A stretch of 64,000 bases of DNA from Streptosporangium canum (GTDB lineage: Bacteria > Actinomycetota > Actinomycetes > Streptosporangiales > Streptosporangiaceae), in the NCBI RefSeq assembly GCF_900113865.1, contig NZ_FOQY01000004.1, positions 384,226-448,225 on the forward strand, given 5' to 3'. The translations under genes were made by a program, and so were the position numbers. Shown piece after piece: positions 40,933 to 48,815 of this stretch; position 1 is the stretch's first letter; each line of letters starts with the position of its first letter. The notes beneath the pieces are model-generated. The model was not told where the DNA came from. It did not search any database and was given only the letters and a program-made list of their open reading frames with translations.

Positions 40933-41229
40933 ATGTGGATCACGGATTGGACCTCCCGTGCGGCCTGTAAGGGTGCGGATCCTGACGCGTTGTTCGTTCA
41001 GGGCGCTGCCCAGAACCGAGCAAAGCTGATCTGCCGAGGATGCCCGGTCCGGACCGAGTGCCTCGCCGATGCGCTGGACAACCGCATCGAGTTCGGGGTG
41101 TGGGGCGGGATGACCGAGCGCGAACGCCGGGCGCTGCTGCGTCGGCGACCGGATGTCGACTCCTGGCGGGACCTGCTGGAGCTGGCCAAAGAAGAGTACG
41201 AACGGACGAACGAGCTGATCGCCGGCTGA
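40933..41229 (+). CDS. wblA: WhiB-family iron-sulfur regulator, WblA
   Basis: 98 residues with the four cluster-ligating Cys (C12, C34, C37, C43), the G(V/I)WGG turn in FGVWGGMTERERRALLRRR and a basic tail region. The sequence FVQGAAQNRAK...CPVRTECLADALDNR is the one typical of Streptomyces WblA (mycobacterial WhiB4 group). Context is also that of wblA: divergent from the class A PBP gene and followed by the ArsA-type ATPase genes. WblA proteins regulate development and secondary metabolism and respond to redox/NO. A 48-bp palindrome terminator (41277-41324) follows. Confidence 0.92.
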   Translation: MWITDWTSRAACKGADPDALFVQGAAQNRAKLICRGCPVRTECLADALDNRIEFGVWGGMTERERRALLRRRPDVDSWRDLLELAKEEYERTNELIAG

Positions 41230-41276
41230 GTTCGCGCTGATCCCGTACGGCTGGCGCGTCACGCCGGCCGTACATT

Positions 41277-41324
41277 CGTGTGCCCGTGGCCTCTCGCGTA
41301 TACGCGAGAGGCCACGGGCACACG
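41277..41324. terminator. 48-bp perfect palindromic terminator
   Basis: Positions 41277-41324 form a perfect inverted repeat (24-bp arms; centre TCTCGCGTATACGCGAGA) between convergent wblA and the ArsA-like gene. It can fold as a very stable hairpin from either strand and presumably terminates both transcripts. Confidence 0.85.
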
Positions 41325-41330
41325 GCGGTT

Positions 41331-42500
41331 CTAGCCGAGGCCCTGCTGGGCGGCCAGCAGCTCGCCCACCCGGCGCAGCCCCTCCAGGTCGTGCACGTCC
41401 TCCGGCATGGCGGGGACCTGGGCCACGGGCACCGTGGGATGGGCCGACAGGAAGTGCTCCTGCTCGCGGTGCTCGCGGGCGGCCAGCTGCATCCGGCCGG
41501 CGTGCAGCCGCAGTACGGCGGCGGTCAGCTCGTGCTCGCCGCGCGACTCCAGATCCTCGGCGGCGGCGGTGCTCCGCGCCGCCGACAGCATGGCGGCGGG
41601 CGCCAGGTGCACCCGGTTGACCACGAGCCCGGCCAGGGGCATGCGCTCCTCCGCCAGCCTCTCCACGAAGTACGACGCCTCGCGCATCGCGTCGCGTTCG
41701 GGCGCGGCCACGACGACGAACGCGGTCCCGGGGGCCTGCAGAAGCCGGTAGGTCTGCTCGGCGCGCACCCTGAACCCGCCGAAGACGGCGTCGAGCGCGG
41801 AGACGAACGTCTGCAGGTCCTTGAGCACCTGCGCGCCCAGCAGCTTGGTCATGGCCCCGGCGACGATGCCGAAGCCCGCGTTGAGCAGTTTGAAGGCGCT
41901 GCGCCCGCCGGCCTTGGCGGGGGCCATCAGCAGCCGGATCAACCGGCCGTCGAGGAAGCGGCCCAGGCGCTCCGGGGCGTCGAGGAAGTCCAGCGCGGAG
42001 CGGGAGGGCGGGGTGTCCACGATGATCAGATCCCAGTCGCCGGACCGGCGGAGCTGGCCGAGCTTCTCCATGGCCATGTATTCCTGCGTGCCGGAGAAGC
42101 TGGACGACAGGGACTGGTAGAAGGGGTTCGTCAGGATCTGGCGGGCTCGGTCGGGGTCCGCGTGCGCCTCGATGATCTCATCGAAGGTCCGCTTCATGTC
42201 GAGCATCATGGCGTGCAGCCGGCCCTCGCCCGCCACGCCCGCGACGGGCCTGGGGGTGTTGTCCAGCTCGGTCAGGCCCATGGACTGCGCCAGCCGCCGG
42301 GCGGGGTCCACGGTGAGCACCACGGCCGAACGGCCGCGCTCGGCCGCGCGCAGCCCCAGCGCGGCGGCGGTGGTGGTCTTGCCGACGCCGCCGGAGCCGC
42401 AGCAGACGACGATCCGGGTGCCCGGGTCGTCGATGATCGCGTCGAGGTCGAGAACCGGGACGGTCCGCTGCCTGACGGACCGCTCGCTGCGCTCGCTCAT
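41331..42500 (-). CDS. ArsA/Get3-type ATPase (second of pair)
   Basis: 389 residues. Deviant Walker A GSGGVGKTTTAAALGL near residue 35, Switch I-like TVDPARRLAQSMG, DTPPSRSALDFLDAPERL (Switch II). The ATG at 42500 overlaps the stop of the partner gene (ATGA), so the two are translated together and may form a heterodimer. In this family ATP hydrolysis drives handling of arsenite or tail-anchored proteins. No arsenite efflux gene is near and the metal Cys are absent, so a targeting or chaperone role is more likely. Conserved next to wblA in actinomycetes. Confidence 0.9.
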   Translation of the reverse strand: MSERSERSVRQRTVPVLDLDAIIDDPGTRIVVCCGSGGVGKTTTAAALGLRAAERGRSAVVLTVDPARRLAQSMGLTELDNTPRPVAGVAGEGRLHAMMLDMKRTFDEIIEAHADPDRARQILTNPFYQSLSSSFSGTQEYMAMEKLGQLRRSGDWDLIIVDTPPSRSALDFLDAPERLGRFLDGRLIRLLMAPAKAGGRSAFKLLNAGFGIVAGAMTKLLGAQVLKDLQTFVSALDAVFGGFRVRAEQTYRLLQAPGTAFVVVAAPERDAMREASYFVERLAEERMPLAGLVVNRVHLAPAAMLSAARSTAAAEDLESRGEHELTAAVLRLHAGRMQLAAREHREQEHFLSAHPTVPVAQVPAMPEDVHDLEGLRRVGELLAAQQGLG

Positions 42501-43501
42501 GCTGCTCCCTGGGTGTGGATCGATTCGGCCAGCTCGTACAGCCCGGCCAGGTCCACCCCGTCGGCCAGCAGCGGCAGTTCGTATCGGGGGCGCCCCGCCT
42601 TGGCCAGCGACAGCCTCTCGCGGCGCTCCAGCTCCGTGCGGTGGGCGTGTTCGGCGATCTCCTCGGCGAGGGCCTCGGCCACGGCGGCGGCGTCGGAGCT
42701 GCCGTCCGCGAGCCCGGACGCCTTGAGCCCGAGTGCCAGCTCGGCCGGGTCGAACCGGTCCTTGCCGACGTCGTCCAGGACGGACGCGGGCAGCAGCGAC
42801 TCCCTGACCATGTTCGTGAAGATCCCGCCGGGCGGGAGCCCGGCCGCGCGGAGCTCGTCGAGCCCGTCGAGGGTCTCCTGGACGGGCATCTCCTCCAGGA
42901 GCGTGACGAAGTGCACCGCGGTCTCGGGGGAGGCCACGACGCCGTTCACCAGGTCGGCGTGGTTCTTGATCGGGCCCATCCGGGCCAGCTCGGCCACCTC
43001 GGTGGTGACGTTGAGGAAACGGGTGATCCGGCCGGTCGGCGGCGCGTCGAGCACGACCGCGTCATAGATCCGCCGGCCGTCCTTGCCCTTGCGGCGGACG
43101 GCCTCGCTCGTCTTGCCGGTGACCAGGACGTCGCGGAAGCCGGGGGCGATGGTGGTGGCGAAGTCGACGACGCCCATCTTGGTCAGGGCCTTGCCCGCCC
43201 TGCGCATGCCGTAGAACATCTCGAGGTAGTCGAGCATGGCCTCTTCGGGGTCGATGGCCAGCGCGTAGACGTCGCCCCCGCCGGGGGCGACGGCGATCTT
43301 CCTCTCCTCGTACGGCAGCGGCGGCAGGTCGAAGACCTGCGCGATTCCCTGCCGGCCTTCGACCTCCACCAGCAGGACCTTGCGGCCGTCCGCGGCGAGG
43401 GCGAGGGCGAGGGCGGCGGCCACCGTGGTCTTCCCGGTGCCGCCCTTGCCGGTGACGACGTGGAGGCGTACGCCGTCCCAATCGGTGTCGCGAGCTCTCA
43501 C
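42497..43501 (-). CDS. ArsA/Get3-type ATPase (first of pair)
   Basis: 334 residues from the GTG at 43501. Walker A VTGKGGTGKTTVAAALAL near residue 18, LVEVEGRQGIAQVFDLPPLP, and VVLDAPPTGRITRFLNVT. It shares fold and gene order with the downstream partner but lacks the family's Cys metal ligands. The start has no strong ribosome site. Together the two genes form a two-gene operon convergent to wblA. Complex formation between the two is inference from the overlap. Confidence 0.88.
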   Translation of the reverse strand: MRARDTDWDGVRLHVVTGKGGTGKTTVAAALALALAADGRKVLLVEVEGRQGIAQVFDLPPLPYEERKIAVAPGGGDVYALAIDPEEAMLDYLEMFYGMRRAGKALTKMGVVDFATTIAPGFRDVLVTGKTSEAVRRKGKDGRRIYDAVVLDAPPTGRITRFLNVTTEVAELARMGPIKNHADLVNGVVASPETAVHFVTLLEEMPVQETLDGLDELRAAGLPPGGIFTNMVRESLLPASVLDDVGKDRFDPAELALGLKASGLADGSSDAAAVAEALAEEIAEHAHRTELERRERLSLAKAGRPRYELPLLADGVDLAGLYELAESIHTQGAA

Positions 43502-43659
43502 GTTTCGAAGGCTACCCAACAGCCACCTGACGATTCGTCGGGGCTGTGCACTGACGGGGCTACAGGTGTGGATTGTCACAGTGATCCTGCCCACTCGGGG
43601 ACGCCGCCGGGAGGCCGTACGGAAACGCCGGGAGGGGCGGCCTCGCTAATGTGTCCCAC

Positions 43660-43815
43660 ATGACGAAATGGGAGTACTCAACGGTGCCTCTGCTGGTCCA
43701 TGCGACCAAGCAGATTCTCGATAACTGGGGCCAGGACGGCTGGGAGCTCGTCCAGGTCGTGCCGGGGCCGAACCCTGAGCAGCTGGTCGCCTACCTGAAG
43801 CGGCCGAAGCAGTGA
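43660..43815 (+). CDS. DUF4177 domain protein (51 aa)
   Basis: A short gene: MTKWEYSTVPLLVHATKQIL, then DNWGQDGWELVQVV and a C-terminal LVAYLKRPKQ. The WEY...LN.WG.DGWELV pattern is DUF4177. Its TGA overlaps the GTG of the RidA gene (GTGA), so the two are coupled. Position between the ArsA pair and RidA is conserved in actinomycetes. Function unknown. Confidence 0.85.
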   Translation: MTKWEYSTVPLLVHATKQILDNWGQDGWELVQVVPGPNPEQLVAYLKRPKQ

Positions 43816-44270
43816 GCGCGCAGGAGAGGCTGGCCGAGCTCGGCCTGACGCTGCCCGAGGTGGTCGCGCCGCTGGCGGCCTACGTCCCGTCGGTCCGTTC
43901 CGGCGACTATGTCTACACCTCGGGCCAGCTCCCGGTGGTGGACGGCAAGCTCGCGGCGACCGGCAAGGTCGGTGCCGAGGTGAGCCCCGAGGAGGCCCGT
44001 GAGCTCGCGAGGATCTGCGCGCTCAACGCCCTCGCGGCGGCCGCGGCGGCGGCCGGAGGACTGTCCAACATCGTGCGGATCGTCAAGGTCGTCGGCTTCG
44101 TGGCCAGCGACCCCGCCTTCAGCGGTCAGCCGCAGGTCGTCAACGGCGCCAGCGAGCTGCTCGTCGAGGTCCTGGGCGAGGCGGGCAAGCACGCCCGCAG
44201 CGCGGTCGGCGTCGCCGTCCTCCCGCTGGACGCGCCGGTCGAGGTCGAGTTGATCGCCGAGGTCCGCTGA
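43812..44270 (+). CDS. RidA-family protein
   Basis: 152 residues: AAYVPSVRSGDYVYTSGQLP, GKVGAEVSPEEARELARICA, LNALAAAAAAAGGLSNIVRI, and QPQVVNGASELLVEVLGE...HARSAVGVAVLPLDAPVEVE. This is the YjgF/YER057c/UK114 fold, here the longer subgroup with the variant C-terminal motif lacking the catalytic Arg of RidA proper (ARSAVGV in place of AR). It therefore may not be an imine deaminase. Coupled to the upstream DUF4177 gene. Confidence 0.9.
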   Translation: MSAQERLAELGLTLPEVVAPLAAYVPSVRSGDYVYTSGQLPVVDGKLAATGKVGAEVSPEEARELARICALNALAAAAAAAGGLSNIVRIVKVVGFVASDPAFSGQPQVVNGASELLVEVLGEAGKHARSAVGVAVLPLDAPVEVELIAEVR

Positions 44271-44343
44271 CGATTGTCCGGGGCGGCGGCCGTGCCACAT
44301 GATGGACCCCGAAACCGAGTGTTGTTCGGGTGGAGGGTCTGAA

Positions 44344-45171
44344 ATGGGTGGTTTTCCGCTCCCTGGTGAGTTCGGTGAGCGTGCGCGCGACATCCTGGCC
44401 GGGCGGCTGGCACCCGTCCCGGCCCGGGATGCCGCCACCGTGGTCATCCTCCGCGAGGGCGTCGAGGTCTACCTGCTGAGGCGGAAGGCGAGCATGGCCT
44501 TCGCGGCGGGGGCCTACGTCTTCCCCGGCGGTTCGGTGGACCCCCGCGACACCGACCACGCGGTCGCCTGGGCCGGCCCCTCGCCCGCGGAGTGGGGGGC
44601 GGTCTTCCGCGCTGACGAGAAGATCGCGCGCGGCCTGGTCTGCGCCGCGGTGCGGGAGACGTTCGAGGAGTCGGGCGTGCTGCTCGCCGGGCCGTCACCG
44701 GAGTCCGTCGTGGCCGACACCACCGGCGACGACTGGGAGGCCGACCGGCTCGCCCTGATCGACCGGAGCCTGTCGTTCGCCGACTTCCTGGACGGACGCG
44801 GGCTGGTCCTCCGCTCCGACCTGCTCCGCCCCTGGGCGCACTGGATCACTCCCGAGGTCGAGCACCGGCGCTTCGACACCCGGTTCTTCGTCGCCGCGCT
44901 CCCGCCGGGCCAGCGCACCCGGGACGTCGGCGGCGAGGCCGACCAGGTCACCTGGGCGCGGCCCGCCGACGCGGTCGACCAGGCCAAGAACGGTCAGATC
45001 TTCCTGATGCCCCCGACCTACCGCACGCTCGGCGAGCTGCGCGACTACCGGACCGTGGCCGAGGTGCTCGCGGTCGAGCGTGAGATCGTCACCCTGATGC
45101 CCGGGGTCGCGGAAGTGGACGGGGAGATGCGCATCGTGCTCGACGACGACTACGGGTTCGGTCCCTCATGA
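44344..45171 (+). CDS. NUDIX hydrolase (NUDT19-like)
   Basis: ATG at 44344 follows GGAGGG; 275 residues. The domain begins AATVVILREGVEVYLLRRKA and has an FPGGSVDPRD start of the Nudix box separated by a long insert from AVRETFEESGVLL, the split box typical of the NUDT7/NUDT19-like acyl-CoA or RNA-cap group. Acidic residues RETFEES supply the metal site. C-terminal WARPADAVDQAKNGQIFLMP is common in the group. Substrate is probably a CoA or nucleotide derivative. Confidence 0.85.
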   Translation: MGGFPLPGEFGERARDILAGRLAPVPARDAATVVILREGVEVYLLRRKASMAFAAGAYVFPGGSVDPRDTDHAVAWAGPSPAEWGAVFRADEKIARGLVCAAVRETFEESGVLLAGPSPESVVADTTGDDWEADRLALIDRSLSFADFLDGRGLVLRSDLLRPWAHWITPEVEHRRFDTRFFVAALPPGQRTRDVGGEADQVTWARPADAVDQAKNGQIFLMPPTYRTLGELRDYRTVAEVLAVEREIVTLMPGVAEVDGEMRIVLDDDYGFGPS

Positions 45172-45223
45172 GCGGGCGTGGCGGGCGTGCCGCCGGGCGC
45201 GGGGCGTCCGCGGCGGGGACCGG

Positions 45224-46012
45224 ATGAGCGGCCTGCGGATCCCCCTCGACGGGCCCGACGGGTCCGGTACGGATCACGCGCTCAGCCTTCTCGCCCCGAA
45301 CCCGTCCCCGATGACCCTGGACGGCACCAACACCTGGGTGATCGGCCGGGGCGAGGACGTGCTCGTCGTCGACCCGGGGCCGGACGACGGGCCGCATCTG
45401 CGGCGGGTCGCCGACCATCTCCGCGGGCGCAGGGTGACGGCGATCCTGCTCACTCACGGGCACCACGACCACAGCGGCGGCGCGAAGGGGTTCGCCGAGC
45501 TGGTCCGCGCGCCCGTCAGGGCCCTGGACCCCGGTCACCGGCTCGGCGACGAGGGTCTCGCCGACGGCGACGTGCTCACCGCGGGCGGACTGGAGCTCCA
45601 CGTCGTGGGCACCCCCGGCCATTCGTTCGACTCGCTCTGTTTCTGGCTGCCGGAGGACCGGGCGATGCTGACCGGGGACACCGTGCTCGGCCGGGGCACC
45701 ACCGTCATCGCCCCGGACGGCGATCTCGCCGACTATCTGCGCTCCCTGGACCGGCTCCGTGCGACGGCCGAGCGGGTCGGCGCCGAGGCGCTGCTCCCCG
45801 GCCACGGTCCGGTGCTGCCCGACCCGATCGGCGCGCTGGACGGCTACATCGCCCACCGCAGGCAGCGGCTCGACCAGATCCGGAGCGCGCGTGAGCGGGG
45901 CGCGAGGACGCCGGCGGAGATCGTTGAGATCGTCTACGCGGACGTCGACCGGTCGCTGTGGCCCGCCGCCGAGATGTCGGTCCGCGCCCAGCTCGCCTAT
46001 CTCGACGGCTAG
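45224..46012 (+). CDS. Metallo-beta-lactamase-fold hydrolase (LACTB2-like)
   Basis: 262 residues from ATG 45224. The MBL metal motif LLTHGHHDHSGGAKGF is present, with GTPGHSFDSLCFWLP, LTGDTVLGRG and LLPGHGPVL, followed by a C-terminal winged region (RRQRLDQIRSARERGARTPAEIVEIV) as in LACTB2-type endoribonuclease/hydrolases. Zn-dependent hydrolysis expected. Part of a plus-strand series with the NUDIX gene, 52 bases downstream. Confidence 0.9.
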   Translation: MSGLRIPLDGPDGSGTDHALSLLAPNPSPMTLDGTNTWVIGRGEDVLVVDPGPDDGPHLRRVADHLRGRRVTAILLTHGHHDHSGGAKGFAELVRAPVRALDPGHRLGDEGLADGDVLTAGGLELHVVGTPGHSFDSLCFWLPEDRAMLTGDTVLGRGTTVIAPDGDLADYLRSLDRLRATAERVGAEALLPGHGPVLPDPIGALDGYIAHRRQRLDQIRSARERGARTPAEIVEIVYADVDRSLWPAAEMSVRAQLAYLDG

Positions 46013-46036
46013 ATCCAGGCCCGGCCCGGCCGCCGC

Positions 46037-46717
46037 TCAGCGTGAGCGGTTGTGCAGCCGCTCCAGGTCCATGATGACCACGGCCTTGGCCTCGATGCGC
46101 AGCCAGCCGCGCTGGGCGAAGTCGGCCAGGGCCTTGTTCACCGTCTCGCGGGAGGCGCCGACCAGCTGGGCCAGCTCCTCCTGGGTGAGGTCGTGGTGGA
46201 CCCTGACGCCGTCGTCGATCCGCTGGCCGAAGCGCTCGGCCAGGTCGAGCAGGGCCTTGGCGACCCGCCCGGGGACGTCGGTGAAGACCAGGTCGGCCAG
46301 CACGTCGTTGGTACGGCGCAGCCGCTGGGCCAGGGCGCGCAGCAGGTGCAGGGCGACCTCGGGACGGCCGGTCAGCCAGGGGCGCAGGTCGTCGTGGCCG
46401 AGCCCGGCCAGGCGGACGTCGGTCAGCGCGGTGGCGGACGCCGTACGGGGGCGGGGGTCGAACAGTGACAGCTCGCCGAACATCTCGCCCGGACCGAGCA
46501 CGCTGAGCAGGTTCTCCCGGCCGTCGGGCGCGGTCCTGGACAGTTTGATCTTTCCTTCGAGCACCACGTAGAGGCGGTCGCCGGTCTCGTTCTCGCTGAA
46601 CAGCGTCTGCCCCTTGGACAGCTCGACCTCCGAGACACTCGTGCGCAGCGCGGCAGCGCCCTCGCGGTCGAGCGCCGAGAACAGAGGCGCCTTGCCCAGC
46701 ACGTCGTCGGTGTTCAC
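46037..46717 (-). CDS. crp: Crp/Fnr-family transcription regulator
   Basis: GTG at 46717 with GGAGGC upstream; 226 residues. Cyclic-nucleotide-binding fold (GDRLYVVLEGKIKLSR, GEMFGELSLFDPRPRTASATA with the phosphate-binding cassette) and C-terminal HTH (LTQEELAQLVGASRETVNKALADFAQRGW). No Cys cluster, so a CRP/Cmr-type cAMP sensor, as for actinomycete Crp. Divergent from nth as in Streptomyces, and a near-consensus Crp site (46751-46764) sits in the shared promoter, suggesting autoregulation. Confidence 0.92.
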   Translation of the reverse strand: MNTDDVLGKAPLFSALDREGAAALRTSVSEVELSKGQTLFSENETGDRLYVVLEGKIKLSRTAPDGRENLLSVLGPGEMFGELSLFDPRPRTASATALTDVRLAGLGHDDLRPWLTGRPEVALHLLRALAQRLRRTNDVLADLVFTDVPGRVAKALLDLAERFGQRIDDGVRVHHDLTQEELAQLVGASRETVNKALADFAQRGWLRIEAKAVVIMDLERLHNRSR

Positions 46718-46750
46718 AGTGCCTCCTGTTTCACGGCTCACGCAGTCATT

Positions 46751-46764
46751 GTGACCTATCCCAC
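46751..46764. promoter_or_regulatory. Candidate Crp binding site
   Basis: GTGACCTATCCCAC matches the GTGA-N6-TCAC pattern with one mismatch, 34 bases upstream of the crp start codon and 41 bases before nth. Confidence 0.5.
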
Positions 46765-46804
46765 CGAGCGGCTCTCAAGGGGGCCGTACGCGTAGGCTGT
46801 CCAG

Positions 46805-47524
46805 GTGCCTCGCAACGTCGGTCGTGCTGGTGAATCCCCGCTCGCCCTGGTCCGTCGCGCTCGGCGGATGGATCGCATCCTGGCGGAAACCTACCCAGAT
46901 GCCCACTGCGAACTCGACTTCCGCAACCCCTTGGAGCTGCTGGTCGCGACGATCTTATCTGCGCAGTGTACGGATAAAAGAGTCAACATGGTTACTCCAA
47001 CGCTTTTTGCGAAATATCGGACAGCGGAGGATTACGCCGGCGCGGACCGGGCCGAGGTGGAGGACATCATCCGGTCCACGGGGTTCTTCCGGGCCAAGAC
47101 CAACAGCATCGTCGGCATGGCCCAGGCCCTGTGCGACCGCTACGGCGGAGAGGTCCCCGGCAAGCTCAAGGACCTGGTCACGCTGCCGGGCGTCGGCCGC
47201 AAGACCGCCAACGTGGTGCTCGGCAACGCCTTCGGGGTCCCCGGCATCACCGTGGACACCCACTTCCAGCGGCTCGTCCACCGGTTCCACTGGACGGAGG
47301 AGACCGACCCGGTCAAGATCGAACACGTCGTCGCGGGGCTCATCCCGAAACGCGACTGGACGATGATGTCCCACCGCCTGATCTGGCACGGCCGCCGCAT
47401 CTGCCACGCCCGCACACCCGCCTGCGGCGTGTGCCCGCTCGCCGCGCTCTGCCCTTCGTACGGCATCGGCCCCGTCGCCGCCGCCCAGGCCGCCAAACTG
47501 GTACGCCCCGGCCCCTTCTCGTGA
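46805..47524 (+). CDS. nth: Endonuclease III
   Basis: 239 residues from GTG 46805. Base-excision DNA glycosylase/AP lyase: HhH motif [13 protein letters not shown] with catalytic Lys, TVDTHFQRL with catalytic Asp, and a 4Fe-4S cluster site C-x6-C-x2-C-x5-C at [17 protein letters not shown]. Removes oxidised pyrimidines. The stretch 46951-47030 has strikingly AT-rich codons, including a TTA Leu at codon 51, rare in this genome type, although the protein sequence there is normal for the family. Confidence 0.95.
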   Translation: MPRNVGRAGESPLALVRRARRMDRILAETYPDAHCELDFRNPLELLVATILSAQCTDKRVNMVTPTLFAKYRTAEDYAGADRAEVEDIIRSTGFFRAKTNSIVGMAQALCDRYGGEVPGKLKDLVTLPGVGRKTANVVLGNAFGVPGITVDTHFQRLVHRFHWTEETDPVKIEHVVAGLIPKRDWTMMSHRLIWHGRRICHARTPACGVCPLAALCPSYGIGPVAAAQAAKLVRPGPFS

Positions 47525-47600
47525 CCGGTCCCGCGACCGGCTTCCGATGACCGGGAAGCACGGGACGGGGCGTCGTGTTGCAGAGACCGGAGGTGTGCCC

Positions 47601-48242
47601 GTGGAAGTGCCCGGATGGTTGGAGACGCTGGCCGAACGGGTCGCGAGAGCGCCGGTGCCTCCGCCGCTGCGCCCACCGGAGTCGGGCGGCCGGTCGGCGG
47701 CGGTGCTGATGCTGTTCGGAGAGGGGCCGCTCGGCCCCGACGTGCTGCTGATCCAGCGCAGTTCACGCGGGCGCCGCCACGCGGGGCAGCCCGCCTTCCC
47801 CGGCGGCGGCGTGGACCCCGAGGACGGCGGCCCGATCGCCGCCGCGCTGCGCGAGGCGCGGGAGGAGACCGGTCTCGATCCGGCCGGCGTCCGGGTGGTC
47901 GGCACGATGCCCGAGCTGTACGTCTGGCACAGCGACAACCGGGTCACCCCGGTGCTGGGCTGGTGGCACACCCCCAGCGTGGTGCACGCGGCCTCGCCCG
48001 ACGAGGTGGAGGCGGTGGAGCGCGTCCCGATCTCCGAGCTCGTCGATCCCGCCAACCGGCTCAAGCTGCGCCACCCCAGAGGCCTGTCCGGCCCCGCGTT
48101 CCGGGTGCGCGGGCTGCTGGTGTGGGGTTTCACCGCGGGGGTGCTCGACGGGGTGCTCGCCGCGTCGGGCTTCGAGCTCCCCTGGGACCGGTCACGGATC
48201 GAGGATCTGCCTCCGGACGTCGTCAACCTCGCATCCCGTTGA
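47601..48242 (+). CDS. NUDIX hydrolase, CoA pyrophosphatase-like
   Basis: GTG at 47601 has GGAGG seven bases upstream; an ATG at 47547 is in frame but lacks a ribosome site. Roughly 213 residues with the UPF0035/CoA motif RRHAGQPAFPGGGVDPED and Nudix box ending AALREAREETGLD. The C-terminus contains LRGLSGPAF-type region and VWGFTAGVLDGVL. Hydrolyses CoA and derivatives in this family. Its last 51 bases overlap the convergent HEAT-repeat gene. Confidence 0.88.
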   Translation: MEVPGWLETLAERVARAPVPPPLRPPESGGRSAAVLMLFGEGPLGPDVLLIQRSSRGRRHAGQPAFPGGGVDPEDGGPIAAALREAREETGLDPAGVRVVGTMPELYVWHSDNRVTPVLGWWHTPSVVHAASPDEVEAVERVPISELVDPANRLKLRHPRGLSGPAFRVRGLLVWGFTAGVLDGVLAASGFELPWDRSRIEDLPPDVVNLASR

Positions 48243-48743
48243 CAGCGCCAGGCCCAGGCGGGCCCAGTCGGCCACGTCGTGGTCGGGGTCCCGGGACAGC
48301 CGCCGCAGAGCCGCCAGGCCCATCGGGTCGGGCGGGTTGCCCATGATGTTCGGCAGCGCGTACGCCGCGCCGTACCTGACCCTGGGGTCGGCGTGCTCGC
48401 CCAGGGCGATCACCGACGGCAGCGCGCGGCGGTCCCTGAGATGGCCGAAGGCGATCAGCACCGAGTAGAGCACCATGCAGTCGTCCTCGCTGGCGGCCAG
48501 GAAGCGCAGCACCGGCAGGCTCCGGTCGGTGAAGCCGAGCCTGCCGAGGATGTCCACCCCGAGCATCCGCTCGGCGGTGGTCTCGCCCGCGCACAGCCGC
48601 CGGGCCGCGGTGAAGGTCTCCAGATCGCCGCGCGCGTGCAACACGGCGATCGCCTGCCAGCGGATCGTGCCGTCGTGGTCCTGGTCCCGCAGCGCGGTCT
48701 CGATGAGAGACGCCACGGCCGCCGACCCCCCGATCGTTGCCAT
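48192..48743 (-). CDS. HEAT-repeat protein
   Basis: 183 residues beginning MATIGGSAAVASLIETALRDQ; successive helical pairs: WQAIAVLHARGDLETFTAAR, RMLGVDILGRLGFTDRSLPV, VLYSVLIAFGHLRDRRALPS, VRYGAAYALPNIMGNP, DPDHDVADWARLGLAL. These are HEAT/PBS-type repeats; a protein-protein scaffold role is expected. No Shine-Dalgarno before the ATG, possibly leaderless. Its end overlaps the NUDIX gene by 51 bp in convergent orientation. Confidence 0.8.
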   Translation of the reverse strand: MATIGGSAAVASLIETALRDQDHDGTIRWQAIAVLHARGDLETFTAARRLCAGETTAERMLGVDILGRLGFTDRSLPVLRFLAASEDDCMVLYSVLIAFGHLRDRRALPSVIALGEHADPRVRYGAAYALPNIMGNPPDPMGLAALRRLSRDPDHDVADWARLGLALSTGCEVDDVRRQILDP

Positions 48744-48815
48744 ATGACCACGATAACCGCATGGACCTACAAGAAGGGGTGCACGCGCGGGGCGGTGGCT
48801 GGATACCGTAAAGGG

